The translations under genes were made by a program, and so were the position numbers. Below, one piece after another: positions 22,730-31,038 of a stretch of DNA of 64,000 nucleotides. The notes under the pieces are model-generated. The model searched no databases, was not told where the DNA came from, and was given only the letters and a program-made list of their open reading frames with translations. The stretch's first letter is position 1, and each line of letters starts with the position of its first letter. Where the stretch lies: the NCBI GenBank assembly GCA_020638655.1, contig JACKIC010000001.1, positions 868,001 through 932,000 of the forward strand. Direction: 5' to 3'. The DNA is from Planctomycetota bacterium (lineage in GTDB: Bacteria; Planctomycetota; UBA1135; UBA2386).

Positions 22730-24718
22730 CTACCTCACGATGTTCATCAGTTCGGCGAGGATCTCGTCGGTGGTGGTGATCACGCGCGAGTTGGCCTGGA
22801 AGCCGCGCTGCGCCTCGATCAGGTTGACGAACTCCTGGGCGATGTCGACGTTGCTGTTCTCGAGCTGTCCCGAGCGCACCGAGCCGGCGCCGGCCGAGTT
22901 GGCGATCGTCGCGATCGCGTCGTCGCTGTTGGGCGACTCCACGAACATCGTGTCGCCGCTGCGCAGCAGGCCGCCCTCGTTGCTGAACATGCTGATGCGC
23001 AGCTGCTCGAGCACCTGGCTCTGGCCGTTGCTGTAGTAGCCGACCAGCTGACCGTCGGTGTTGAAGCCGGCGTTGAGCAGCGTGCCGACGCCGTAACCGT
23101 CCTGGTCGACCGCTGCCACGGTGGCCGTGTTGCCCAGCATGGCGACGCCGTCGAACTGGCCCGACGAGCCGAGGTCGACCGACACGGACTGCTGCGAGCT
23201 GATGCCGTTCCAGGTGAACGCCAGCGTGTTGGTGCCGCCGCCGATCACGTTGAACGAGCCGTTGTCGTTGAAGCGGATCTGGCCGATCGAGCCCTGGTTG
23301 ATCGTGCCCTCGCTCGGGTCGATCTCGGCGTTGAGGTCCCAGATCGTGGGGTCGCCGGCGTTGCGCGTGAACGTCATCGTCACCGGGTGGGTGCGGCCCT
23401 GCGCGTCGACGATGTCGATCGAGGTGACCGCGGTGTCCGGGCCGGTGCCGTCCTGCGAGACGGTGAAGTTGGGCCAGTTGACGCGCGCGGTGCCGGCGCC
23501 GTCGCCGATGAACAGGCTCAGCGAGGCCTCGCCGGCGGTGCCCGCGGTGACGCGGATGTTGCCGTTGCTCTCGAGGGTCGCCTCGGCCTGGTTGATGTCG
23601 AGCGTGTTGTTGATGAACGTGATCAGGTCGTTGATCGTGGTGCCGTTGGTGCCGTAGACGAACGTGTCCGAGAACGCCGTGCCGTCGGGGTTGGTGCCGC
23701 TGATCGTGATCGGGTCGCCGACCGCGTAGGCCGAGTTGCGCGCCGTCAGCGAGGCGAGGTTGGTGGAGCCCTGCGCGACGCTCTCCGAGCCGCGATCGAG
23801 CGTCGCGTCGAGCCCCATCGCCGCGAGCATTCCCGTCGAGCCGGGGCCGTCGTCGAACTTGACGTTGGCGCTGTCGCCGAGCTTGATGGTGTCGAAGGCG
23901 ATCGTGCCGGCGATGTCGTCCGCGGTCACCGACAGGCCGGTGACGCCGCTGAACAGGTTGGCGATCGTCGAGGCGCTGACCGGACCGGGGCCCGTCGGCG
24001 GCGCGCCGAAGTTGGCCTGGCTGAACGTGATCGTCTGCTGGGCGCCGCCGTTGACCGAGACCAGCACAGTCTTGTTGCCCGAGCTGACCAGCGAGGTCAG
24101 GTCGAACTGGGGCCACGACGGCGTGCCGACGGACGAGGCGTTCTTGGTCGCCGGCGTGCCTTGCTTGAACACCGCGCTCGACTGCACGATCTCCTGGAGC
24201 GGGCCGCCGACGCGCGCTGGCAGGTTGCCCTGGAAGCGGATGTTGCTGGAGGGCACCGCGGGCAGCGTGTCGGAGACCGGCACCGAGATGTCGCCGCCGC
24301 TGGCGCCGACGACGCGCAGGCCCGAGCGCAGGTCGACCAGCGTGCGGTCGGCGTCGATGCCGAACGTGCCGACGCGCGTGTAGAAGTTCTGCGTGCCGTT
24401 GGTCAGCGTGAAGAAGCCGCGGCCCTGCAGCGCGACGTCCATCGACCGACCGGTGTCCTGGAACGTGCCCTGGTTGGTGTTGGTGTCGACCGTCGACATC
24501 ACCGCGCCGTGACCGATCTGCAGCGGGTTGAGGCCGCCGAAGTCACCGTTGGGGCCGGCGCCCGAGCGCACGGTGAAGCTCAGCAGGTCGCTGAACGTCG
24601 GCCGCGAGCCGCGGAAGCCCGGCGTGCTGACGTTGGCGAGGTTGTTGCCGATGACGTCGATGTAGGACTGGTGGACGCGCAGTCCGGACAGGCCCGTGTA
24701 GAGTGAGGTGCTGACCAT
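22730..24718 (-). CDS. flgE: Flagellar hook protein FlgE
   Basis: 662 residues, longer than enteric FlgE (about 400). N-terminal LYTGLSGLRVHQSYIDVIGN, NLANVSTPGFRGSRPTFSDL, GHGAVMSTVDTNTNQGTFQD and GRSMDVALQGRGFFTL. The C-terminal segment has LENSNVDIAQEFVNLIEAQR, GFQANSRVITTTDEILAELM and NIVR. Extra beta-rich domains make up about 130-480. FlgE polymerises into the hook under FlgD cap and FliK length control, both encoded just upstream. Confidence 0.96.
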   Translation of the reverse strand: MVSTSLYTGLSGLRVHQSYIDVIGNNLANVSTPGFRGSRPTFSDLLSFTVRSGAGPNGDFGGLNPLQIGHGAVMSTVDTNTNQGTFQDTGRSMDVALQGRGFFTLTNGTQNFYTRVGTFGIDADRTLVDLRSGLRVVGASGGDISVPVSDTLPAVPSSNIRFQGNLPARVGGPLQEIVQSSAVFKQGTPATKNASSVGTPSWPQFDLTSLVSSGNKTVLVSVNGGAQQTITFSQANFGAPPTGPGPVSASTIANLFSGVTGLSVTADDIAGTIAFDTIKLGDSANVKFDDGPGSTGMLAAMGLDATLDRGSESVAQGSTNLASLTARNSAYAVGDPITISGTNPDGTAFSDTFVYGTNGTTINDLITFINNTLDINQAEATLESNGNIRVTAGTAGEASLSLFIGDGAGTARVNWPNFTVSQDGTGPDTAVTSIDIVDAQGRTHPVTMTFTRNAGDPTIWDLNAEIDPSEGTINQGSIGQIRFNDNGSFNVIGGGTNTLAFTWNGISSQQSVSVDLGSSGQFDGVAMLGNTATVAAVDQDGYGVGTLLNAGFNTDGQLVGYYSNGQSQVLEQLRISMFSNEGGLLRSGDTMFVESPNSDDAIATIANSAGAGSVRSGQLENSNVDIAQEFVNLIEAQRGFQANSRVITTTDEILAELMNIVR

Positions 24719-24748
24719 GGTTGCTGGTGCTGTTCGGGGGCTCGGGGA

Positions 24749-25204
24749 TCAGGCGGTCTCTTCGGGGCTGGTGATGCCGATCACCTCGCGCATGCCGATG
24801 TCGCGGTCGCCGTCGAGCTTGAGGCGGATGTCGCCGAGCTGGTCGATGTAGACCGACTGCACCGTTCCCGTCTCAGCGGTGCCGTCCGCACCGGCGAACG
24901 ACACTTCCTTGTCGAGCAGCGCGCTGCCCTGGCCGAGGCCCTGCGCGCGCGCCAGCACACCCTGGTAGTCGAGCAGCTTGAGCATGTTCGAGTTCAGGTC
25001 GCGCTGCTCCTGCATCGTCGTGTAGCTCGCCATCTGGTTCATGAAGGCCTCGTTGTCGACGGGCTCCAGCGGCGTCTGGTTCTTGAGCTGCTCGGTGAGC
25101 AACCGCAGGAACGGGTTGTCGTTGTAGGAGGTCTGCGACGTCGACAGCACGCTGGTGCCGCCGCCCGTCGAGAGAGAACCGATTCCGGTGGTCGAGCTGG
25201 TCAT
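24749..25204 (-). CDS. flgD: Flagellar hook-capping protein FlgD
   Basis: 151 residues, a short FlgD. The hallmark N-terminal region is present: NPFLRLLTEQLKNQTPLEPV, DNEAFMNQMASYTTMQEQRD, LNSNMLKLLDY, then GQGSALLDKEVSFAG and a C-terminal beta segment with VYIDQLGDIRLKLDG. The larger Tudor/FnIII-like part of enteric FlgD is reduced. FlgD caps the growing hook. It sits between fliK and flgE. Confidence 0.93.
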   Translation of the reverse strand: MTSSTTGIGSLSTGGGTSVLSTSQTSYNDNPFLRLLTEQLKNQTPLEPVDNEAFMNQMASYTTMQEQRDLNSNMLKLLDYQGVLARAQGLGQGSALLDKEVSFAGADGTAETGTVQSVYIDQLGDIRLKLDGDRDIGMREVIGITSPEETA

Positions 25205-25226
25205 GACGTTTCCTTCGTTCCCTTGG

Positions 25227-26258
25227 TCAGGCCCAATAGTCGAGGCCTTCGGCGGTCATCCAACCGCCCAAACGCGGCTGGCTGACGCTCGTGATCTCGT
25301 CTTGTTCTTCCGGTGAGGCGCCGCCGAACTCCGCGTCGTGCAGGTCGCGGCGCGAGCCTTCGCTGCGCGCCTCCACGTGTGCGCCGGCGACGTCGAGCCC
25401 CGCGCTCTGCAGCGACCGGGTGAGCTCGTCGAGGTGCTGCTGCAGCAGCTGCGCCATGTCGTCGCGCTCGGCGCTGATCGCCAGGTGCAGGCGGTTGCCG
25501 GCCGAGACCGACAGGCGCAGGTCGAGTTCGCCGAGCTCGGGCGGCGACAGACGCATGCGCATCTCGCCGCCGTCGTCGTTGAGCTTGAGCAGGATCTGCT
25601 TGAACACCGAGTCGCGCGCCTGCTCGAGCAGCTGCGCCGAGGCCGCGTTGTTGGTGCGGTAGCCGGCCGTCACGGCCTGCCCGCGCTGCGGCGTGTTCGG
25701 CAGCTGCGCGTCGAGGCCCGCGGCGCGGGTCATCGGCTGGCCGGCGGCCTTGGCGGCGCCGATCGCGCCGACCGCGTTGCCGTTGCCGGCGACCGCGACG
25801 GGCAGGCTGCCGGTGCCGGCGGCACCCGGGTTGAGCACGGTCACCAGGACCTGCTCGCCGGGCCGGGAATAAGGGCGGGGAGAGTCGGCTCCTTTGCCTG
25901 CAGTTTCCTGCCGCTCCGGCTCTCCCCGTCGGGTTGTGTCGTGGATCTCGAACGGCTGCGCGTCGGCCTGGTCCGGCAAGTCCGTCGGCGTCGCGTCTTC
26001 GGCGACGGCGGGCTCGGCGTCGTCGACCTCGCGCTCGCGCGGCGCGCGCACCTCTTCTTCCGGTGCGACGGGCTCTTCGGCCGGCGGGGCCTGCTCCTCG
26101 GCGCGGGGCGCGGGCGTGTCCTGCGCCCGGTCCCGATCGGCGACGAGCCGCTCCTGCAGCACGTTCTCGAAGGCATCGGGGCGACCGGCGCTCATGGAAG
26201 CCGGCAGCGGCACCCCCATGGGGTCCGCCTCGACATGTCCACGCACAGTGCTCAGCAT
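25227..26258 (-). CDS. fliK: Flagellar hook-length control protein FliK
   Basis: 343 residues from ATG 26258, chosen because AAGGAG lies 8 nt upstream. A longer frame to 26903 would run through the intergenic repeats and palindrome copy B. The N-terminal 200 residues are Glu/Pro/Ala-rich and disordered-looking, as expected for a secreted ruler. The C-terminal domain is FliK_C: LLKLNDDGGEMRMRLSPPEL, GELDLRLSVSAGNRLHLAIS, LLQQHLDELTRSLQSAGLDV. FliK measures the hook and switches export specificity through FlhB. First gene of the minus-strand flagellar operon. Confidence 0.88.
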   Translation of the reverse strand: MLSTVRGHVEADPMGVPLPASMSAGRPDAFENVLQERLVADRDRAQDTPAPRAEEQAPPAEEPVAPEEEVRAPREREVDDAEPAVAEDATPTDLPDQADAQPFEIHDTTRRGEPERQETAGKGADSPRPYSRPGEQVLVTVLNPGAAGTGSLPVAVAGNGNAVGAIGAAKAAGQPMTRAAGLDAQLPNTPQRGQAVTAGYRTNNAASAQLLEQARDSVFKQILLKLNDDGGEMRMRLSPPELGELDLRLSVSAGNRLHLAISAERDDMAQLLQQHLDELTRSLQSAGLDVAGAHVEARSEGSRRDLHDAEFGGASPEEQDEITSVSQPRLGGWMTAEGLDYWA

Positions 26259-26372
26259 TGCCTCATCTCCTTCGATTCCTGCTACCCACCAGGAGCACCG
26301 CTCGTGCCAAGCGGGCGGGGGTGGGTGTCGCCCCCTCGACAAGGCCGGATCGCCGTCACAACCCGGGCCCCA

Positions 26373-26435
26373 GGCAGTTCTTGCCGACCGGGGCGGCGGC
26401 AGGATCTGCCGACCCCGGCAGGATCTGCCGGCCCC
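26373..26435. repeat. Three tandem copies of a GGCAG-N3-CTGCC-type palindrome between fliK and flgM
   Basis: Copies at 26373-26385 (GGCAGTTCTTGCC), 26398-26410 and 26417-26429 (both GGCAGGATCTGCC). The last two are parts of a 19-bp direct repeat, each followed by GACCCC or GGCCCC. They lie in the 285-bp strip between divergent fliK and flgM. They could be operators for a flagellar regulator or short RNA hairpins in the fliK leader. Sigma-54 spacing (GG-N10-GC) was tested by eye and does not fit. Confidence 0.6.
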
Positions 26436-26485
26436 TCCGCGCGCCCGGGGCGCCGCATCCCGCGACACTTTTTGCCGGGCGGCTC

Positions 26486-26512
26486 TCAAGTCGGAAATGG
26501 TTCTGCCGATGA
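26486..26512 (+). promoter_or_regulatory. Sigma-28 (FliA)-type promoter of the flgM-like gene
   Basis: TCAAGTCG (26486-26493), 11-bp spacer, GCCGATGA (26505-26512). The FliA consensus is TAAAGTTT-N11-GCCGATAA, so the -10 element matches 7 of 8 and the spacing is exact. It lies 31 bp before the ATG of the FlgM-like gene, a classic late-flagellar target. Confidence 0.65.
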
Positions 26513-26543
26513 TCCTGTGCAGAGCCACTCCAGAGGCTGACCA

Positions 26544-26852
26544 ATGAACATCACGAACGTCGGAAACCACGGTGGGATCGAGCGCGGCGGCGACCGCCCG
26601 CAGCGCGCCCAGCACAAGCGCGACGGCGCCGGTGTGCTCCCCGTTCGCGACGAGGCCCAGATCAGCGAGAGCAGCCGCGCGACCGCCAACGCGGTCGAGG
26701 GCTTCGCCGAGAAGGCCCGCAACGACGATGGCGACCGCAGCGATGTCGTCGCGGCCGCGCTCGCGCGCCTGCAGAGCGGCGAACTCGACAGCGACAAGAC
26801 CTACCGCGAGACCGCCAAGCGCCTGCTCGACAGCAAGTTCACGAGCGCCTGA
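26544..26852 (+). CDS. flgM: FlgM-like anti-sigma-28 factor
   Basis: 102 residues. It starts MNITNVGN and is basic and Gly-rich at first. It then has DEAQISESSRATANAVEGF and the FlgM-type C-terminal helices DRSDVVAAALARLQSGELDS followed by DKTYRETAKRLLDSKF, where FlgM binds FliA. FlgM holds sigma-28 until the hook is complete and is then exported. Its divergence from the hook operon and its sigma-28-like promoter support the call. A palindrome follows 22 bp after the stop. Confidence 0.82.
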   Translation: MNITNVGNHGGIERGGDRPQRAQHKRDGAGVLPVRDEAQISESSRATANAVEGFAEKARNDDGDRSDVVAAALARLQSGELDSDKTYRETAKRLLDSKFTSA

Positions 26853-26873
26853 GACCCCCCGCTGCCTGCGCAG

Positions 26874-26960
26874 TGAGGGTACCGAACCGGGTACAAACCA
26901 CACAGGGCCTGCCGCGAAGCGGCAGGCCCTGTGTGGTTTGTACCCGGTACCGTACCCTCA
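26874..26960. repeat. Dispersed palindrome, copy B (convergent-gene hairpin)
   Basis: Perfect 30-bp inverted repeat: arms 26886-26915 and 26919-26948, loop GAA. It extends outward through a 3-bp imperfect step and a further perfect GTGAGGGTAC pairing, about 43 bp in all. It shares 19 outer bases and flanks with copy A at 11376-11466, while the 6-bp inner block (GGGCCT) differs yet remains paired. The right-hand TGA on the minus strand is the stop codon of the beta-propeller gene. It lies between convergent flgM and that gene. Confidence 0.87.
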
Positions 26961-28052
26961 CCGCACGCGCGCGAAGGCGATGCCGTCGGGTCCTCGGCCG
27001 GCGGGGATGCGGTGGATCACGGCGCGCCGTTCGAGGTCGAGAACGGCGATGAACTCGCCGCGGCCGCAGGCGACGTAGCAGCGCTTGCCGTCGGGGTCGA
27101 CGCACAGGCCCATGGGCATCGCGCTGAGTTCGCTCGAGTCGCCGTGGATGTCGATCGCCGCGACGAGCTCACGCTTGCCGGCGTCGAAGATCTGCACCTC
27201 GCCGCCCTCGGCGCAGCTGACGAGCGCGAACGCGCCGTCCGCGGTGAACGTGACACGGAACGGGAAGTCGCCGGTCGGCAGCTCCTTGACGACCTTGCCG
27301 GCGGCGCGATCGACGATCGACAGCGTGTTGGCGCCGCGGTTGCCGACCCAGACGTCGCCGGTGGTCGGGTGCACCGCCAGGCCCTCGGCGCCGGCCCCGG
27401 TCGGCACGACGACCGGCGGCGGGACGGTCGCCTCGCGCAGATCGAACAGCGCCACCGAGCCTTCGCGCACGCTGGTCGCGGCGAGCAGGTGCGGATCGCC
27501 GCCGGCGCCGACCATGTGCATCGTGGTCTGCGGCGTCGACACCGTGCGCAGCACCTCGCCGGTGTCGACGTCGACGATCGCGAGGCGCCGGGCGCTCTCG
27601 CTGGTCACGGCGACCTGCGCCGCGGCGACGAAGTGCAGGCCGTGCGGACGCAGCAGCGTGCGTTCCTGGGCCGCCTCGCCCTCGCCGTCGCGCCAGGTCA
27701 GCGCGATCGTGCGCAGCACCTTGGTGTCGACGAGGTCGACGACGGTGAGCGTCGCGCCGGGCTTCTGTTCGCCGTAGTCGCTGACCACGGCGAGGCGGCC
27801 CGATGGCGCCACGGCGACCTCGTGCGGTCCGGCGCCGGTCGGCAGGCGGGCCAGCTCCCGCTTCTCGGCCGGGTCGAAGATCGACAGCGTGTGTTCGGCC
27901 TTGTTGGCGACGAGCAGTCGGTCGAACGGCGGTTGCGGAGCCCGTGGGGCAGCCGGCGCTGGCACTTGCGCCAGCAGCGGCGCGATCGCGGCGGCGCCGG
28001 CGAGCGCGGCCGGCAGGAGGCGGGACAGGCACTGGGCGGCGGGGCAACGCAT
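26958..28052 (-). CDS. YVTN-family beta-propeller protein, secreted
   Basis: 364 residues. A signal peptide is followed by a Pro-rich linker (VPAPAAPRAPQPP). Seven or so propeller repeats follow, of the type LLVANKAEHTLSIFD, GPHEVAVAPSGRLAVVSDYG, LAIVDVDTGEVLRTV, GLAVHPTTGDVWVGNRGANT, VTFTADGAFALVSCAEGGEV and CVDPDGKRCYVACGRGEFIA. Such proteins are extracytoplasmic and bind redox partners, metals or polysaccharides; no catalytic residues can be named. TAGTCC at 28059-28064 (minus) lies 6 nt before the ATG, so the mRNA may be leaderless. It ends inside palindrome B. Confidence 0.85.
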   Translation of the reverse strand: MRCPAAQCLSRLLPAALAGAAAIAPLLAQVPAPAAPRAPQPPFDRLLVANKAEHTLSIFDPAEKRELARLPTGAGPHEVAVAPSGRLAVVSDYGEQKPGATLTVVDLVDTKVLRTIALTWRDGEGEAAQERTLLRPHGLHFVAAAQVAVTSESARRLAIVDVDTGEVLRTVSTPQTTMHMVGAGGDPHLLAATSVREGSVALFDLREATVPPPVVVPTGAGAEGLAVHPTTGDVWVGNRGANTLSIVDRAAGKVVKELPTGDFPFRVTFTADGAFALVSCAEGGEVQIFDAGKRELVAAIDIHGDSSELSAMPMGLCVDPDGKRCYVACGRGEFIAVLDLERRAVIHRIPAGRGPDGIAFARVR

Positions 28053-28175
28053 GGCGATGGACTACGGAGCGAAAGAGTCGGCTGCGAGATCGCCGCGGCA
28101 ATCGGCGCTCGGGGCTAGAGGGGTGGTCGCGCGGCGCTACCATGGGCCGGCCCCGCCCCTCCCCGCGACCGATTC

Positions 28176-30197
28176 GTGCTGAAGATCGCCCTGTTGTCGA
28201 TGGCCGCCCTGGCTGGCGGCCCGCTGTGCCATGTCCTGGCCCAGGAGCCCGCCGCCGCGAGCCAGGCGGAACCGGCGCAGGCGCGCGCGGCCAAGGCGAT
28301 CGAGCAGTACGAGGAGTTCAAGAAGCAGCGCAACCGCGACGCGCAGCGCAACCGCGCCCTGCTGTGGCTCGGCGAGATCGACTGCGACGAGGTCACCGAC
28401 TACCTGCGGCGCGAGCTGCAACAGGCGGGCGACAAGCCGCTCGCCAGCGTCGTGCTGCAGGCGATCGCCAAGGTGCGCCGCAAGGCCCTCGAACAGGACG
28501 TGTGGGACGTCGTCGTGCGGCCGAGCGCGCCCGTGTTCGTGCGGCGCTCGGCGACCGACACCTATCGCCAGCTCGGTGATCGCGGCTGCGATCGCCTGGT
28601 GGAGTTCGTGCTGGGCGGCGACGGCGCCGGTCCCAAGGCCATCCGCGACACCGTGGCGGTGGCGCTGCTGAACAGCGGTGACGATCGTGCGATCCGCGCC
28701 CTCGTGCCGCTGCTCGATCGCGGGGACGACGCCGAGCGCGTCGCCAACCTGCGCCTGTTCGACCAGGTGCAGGGGGTCGCGCCCGTGAGCCTGGCGCGCA
28801 TCAACATGGTGCGGGATCCCAACCTGGTGCTCGCGGCGATGGCCTGGCGTCAGCTCGCCGTCGAAGGTCACGATCGCGCCAAGGCCCTGGCGCTCGACGT
28901 GGTCGAGAAGCTGCCCGAGCTGGTGCCGCCGCAGGCCGCCGCCGACACGATCATCGGCCTGTCGATCGTGCGCGACGCCGACTTCTATCCCGTGATCATG
29001 CGCCTCGCGAAGTCGAACACGCCGCAGGTGCGCAAGGCGCTGCACGACGCCGCCGACCACGCCGCGAAGGACCCGGCGCTGCTGCAGTTCCTGGTCACCG
29101 ACGGCCTCGAGGACGATCACCCCGACGCGCGCACCGCCGCGCGCGAGCTGCTGCAGAAGGCGCCGCCCGAAGCCGTCGCGCCGCTGCTCGCCAAGGTGCG
29201 CAAGGCGCTCAAGCGGCCCAAGAAGGAGTCGCTCGACCTCGCCATCGGGCTGCACGAACTGCTGGCCAGGGACCCGTCGTGGCGCAGCGACCTGCTGACG
29301 ATGGCGTCGGCCAAGGAGGCCGAGGTGCGCACCGTCGGCCTGTCGCTGTTGCACGAGCTCGGCGCCGACACCGCGATCGTGCCCGCGCAGAAGGCCATCA
29401 CCGCCAAGTCGTGGCCGCTGCGTTCGGCCGCCTACCGCTACCTCGGCAAGTTCCGCGACGTCACCTCGATCCCGCTGCTGATCGCGCGCGTCGACAAGGA
29501 AGAGGGGCGCCTGGCCGACGAGCTGGCGCAGTCGCTGTTCCGACACACGGGCACGCGCTGCTGGAGCCGCAAGGAGTGGGAGACGTGGTGGCGGTCCCAC
29601 CAGGAAGGGTTCGTGATGCCGCACGAGGAGACCGTGCGCACCAGCACCGGCAGCGGCGGCGCCACGACCTCGGCCTACTACGACATCCCGCTGGTCAGCA
29701 CGCGGATCGCCTTCCTCGTCGATCACAGCGGGTCGATGCGCGCGCAGGTGGGCACCGACAAGAAGTTCACGCGCCTCGAGGCCGCCAAGAAGCAGCTCGC
29801 GCAGGTGCTCGAGACGCTGCCCGCGACGCATCAGTGCAACCTGATCGCCTACGAGACCAAGGTGCGGCCGATCTGGAAGGAGCTGCGCCGGCTCGACAAC
29901 GAGAACCGCAAGGACATCCTCAAGGAGGTGTCGCGGCTGCAGCCGGCGGGCGGCACCAACATCTTCGACAGCCTCGAGACGGCGTTCGCCGACCCCGAGG
30001 TCGACACGATCTACCTGCTGACCGACGGTCAGCCGAGCGCCGGCCGTCTGACCGATCCGGCCGACATCCTCGCCGAGGTGCGCCGCTGGTACCGTTCGCG
30101 GCAGGTCGTCGTGCACTGCATCGCGGTCGGGCTCGAGTCGCCGCTGCTCAAGCAGATCGCCGAGGCCACCGAGGGCGTCTACAAGTCGGTCAAATAG
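28176..30197 (+). CDS. Secreted HEAT-repeat protein with C-terminal VWA domain
   Basis: 673 residues from GTG. Signal peptide ends CHVLAQ. Residues about 40-450 are alpha-helical HEAT-like repeats (AVALLNSGDDRAIRALVPLL, ARELLQKAPPEAVAPLLAKV, SAAYRYLGKFRDVTSIPLLI). Residues about 505-670 are a von Willebrand A domain with the MIDAS motif in AFLVDHSGSMRAQVG, a Thr in PAGGTNIFDS and Asp in IYLLTDGQPS, so metal-dependent ligand binding is possible. Function unknown; the combination is common in Planctomycetota. A TACCAT -10-like box lies at 28138-28143. Confidence 0.85.
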   Translation: MLKIALLSMAALAGGPLCHVLAQEPAAASQAEPAQARAAKAIEQYEEFKKQRNRDAQRNRALLWLGEIDCDEVTDYLRRELQQAGDKPLASVVLQAIAKVRRKALEQDVWDVVVRPSAPVFVRRSATDTYRQLGDRGCDRLVEFVLGGDGAGPKAIRDTVAVALLNSGDDRAIRALVPLLDRGDDAERVANLRLFDQVQGVAPVSLARINMVRDPNLVLAAMAWRQLAVEGHDRAKALALDVVEKLPELVPPQAAADTIIGLSIVRDADFYPVIMRLAKSNTPQVRKALHDAADHAAKDPALLQFLVTDGLEDDHPDARTAARELLQKAPPEAVAPLLAKVRKALKRPKKESLDLAIGLHELLARDPSWRSDLLTMASAKEAEVRTVGLSLLHELGADTAIVPAQKAITAKSWPLRSAAYRYLGKFRDVTSIPLLIARVDKEEGRLADELAQSLFRHTGTRCWSRKEWETWWRSHQEGFVMPHEETVRTSTGSGGATTSAYYDIPLVSTRIAFLVDHSGSMRAQVGTDKKFTRLEAAKKQLAQVLETLPATHQCNLIAYETKVRPIWKELRRLDNENRKDILKEVSRLQPAGGTNIFDSLETAFADPEVDTIYLLTDGQPSAGRLTDPADILAEVRRWYRSRQVVVHCIAVGLESPLLKQIAEATEGVYKSVK

Positions 30198-30214
30198 CGC
30201 CGCCGCGGCGGCGC
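30197..30214. terminator. GC-only palindrome between convergent genes
   Basis: GCGCCGCCGCGGCGGCGC is a perfect 18-bp palindrome that starts on the last base of the HEAT-VWA stop codon and lies 8 bp before the dapD stop. It could form a 7-bp stem on either strand. There is no T-run, so intrinsic termination is uncertain. Confidence 0.4.
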
Positions 30215-30222
30215 CGCCCCGC

Positions 30223-31038
30223 TCAGCGCAGCGCGCCCTCGAGCGCCGTCGACGCGTCGGTGCGCTCGTCGCGATACTTGACGATCAGCGGCGCCGCGAC
30301 GGAGAGACCGCGCGCCTCGGCGAAGTCGCCGCGCGCCGGGCGCATGCCGGGCACGACCACGGCGCCGGCCGGGATCTCACCGCGGCGCTCGAGGCCGTGC
30401 ACCAGGTCGTGCACGATCGTCGCCGAGGTCAGCACCACGCCGGCGGCGAGCACCGCGCGCTCGCGCACCACCACGCCTTCGAACACGCCGCACAGGCCGC
30501 CGATGAACGCGCCGTCCTCGACCACCACGGGGCTGGCGTTGGCCGGTTCGAGCACGCCGCCGATCTGCGCGCCGGCGGAGAGGTGCACGTTCTTGCCGAT
30601 CTGCGCGCACGAGCCGACGAGCGCGTGGCTGTCGACCATCGTGCCCGCGTCGACGTAGGCGCCGACGTTGACGTAGGCCGGCGGCATCACCACGACGCCG
30701 GGGGCGACGAACGCACCGCGGCGGATCGACGAGCCGCCGGGCACCAGGCGCACCTTGTCGTCGATCGTGAAGCTACGCACCGGGTAGGCGGTCTTGTCGA
30801 AGAACGGCGCCGGCTCGGCTTCGACCATCGCCATGGTCGAGTTGCGGAACCCGACCAGGATGGCGCGCTTGACCCAGGTCACGGCCTGCCACAGGCCGTC
30901 GTCGCCGCGCTGCGCCGCGCGCAATTCACCGCTCTCCAGCGCGCGCAGCAGGCGCAGGTGCATGCCGGTCCAGTTGGGATCGCCGTTCAGTTCGGCGTCG
31001 GGGCGCGAGAACCACTCCTGCAGCGACGGCTCAGGCAT
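30223..31038 (-). CDS. dapD: 2,3,4,5-tetrahydropyridine-2,6-dicarboxylate N-succinyltransferase
   Basis: 271 residues, typical DapD. The N-terminal helical domain is followed by a left-handed beta-helix of hexapeptide repeats (RRGAFVAPGVVVMPPAYVNV, GAYVDAGTMVDSHALVGSCA, IGKNVHLSAGAQIGGVLEP, VVEDGAFIGGLCGVFEGVVV) and C-terminal PLIVKYRDERTDASTALE. It succinylates tetrahydrodipicolinate with succinyl-CoA in the succinylase branch of lysine/meso-DAP synthesis. Last gene of dapE-lysC-dapB-dapA-dapD, overlapping dapA by 8 nt. Confidence 0.96.
   Translation of the reverse strand: MPEPSLQEWFSRPDAELNGDPNWTGMHLRLLRALESGELRAAQRGDDGLWQAVTWVKRAILVGFRNSTMAMVEAEPAPFFDKTAYPVRSFTIDDKVRLVPGGSSIRRGAFVAPGVVVMPPAYVNVGAYVDAGTMVDSHALVGSCAQIGKNVHLSAGAQIGGVLEPANASPVVVEDGAFIGGLCGVFEGVVVRERAVLAAGVVLTSATIVHDLVHGLERRGEIPAGAVVVPGMRPARGDFAEARGLSVAAPLIVKYRDERTDASTALEGALR

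Noticed and set aside
26259..26543. Sigma-54 promoter for fliK
   Set aside because: GG and GC pairs in the repeats are 8 bp apart, not the 10 bp required.
25227..26903. Longer fliK reading to 26903 (558 residues)
   Set aside because: It would read through the intergenic repeat array and palindrome copy B and overlap flgM antisense. ATG 26258 has a good ribosome site.
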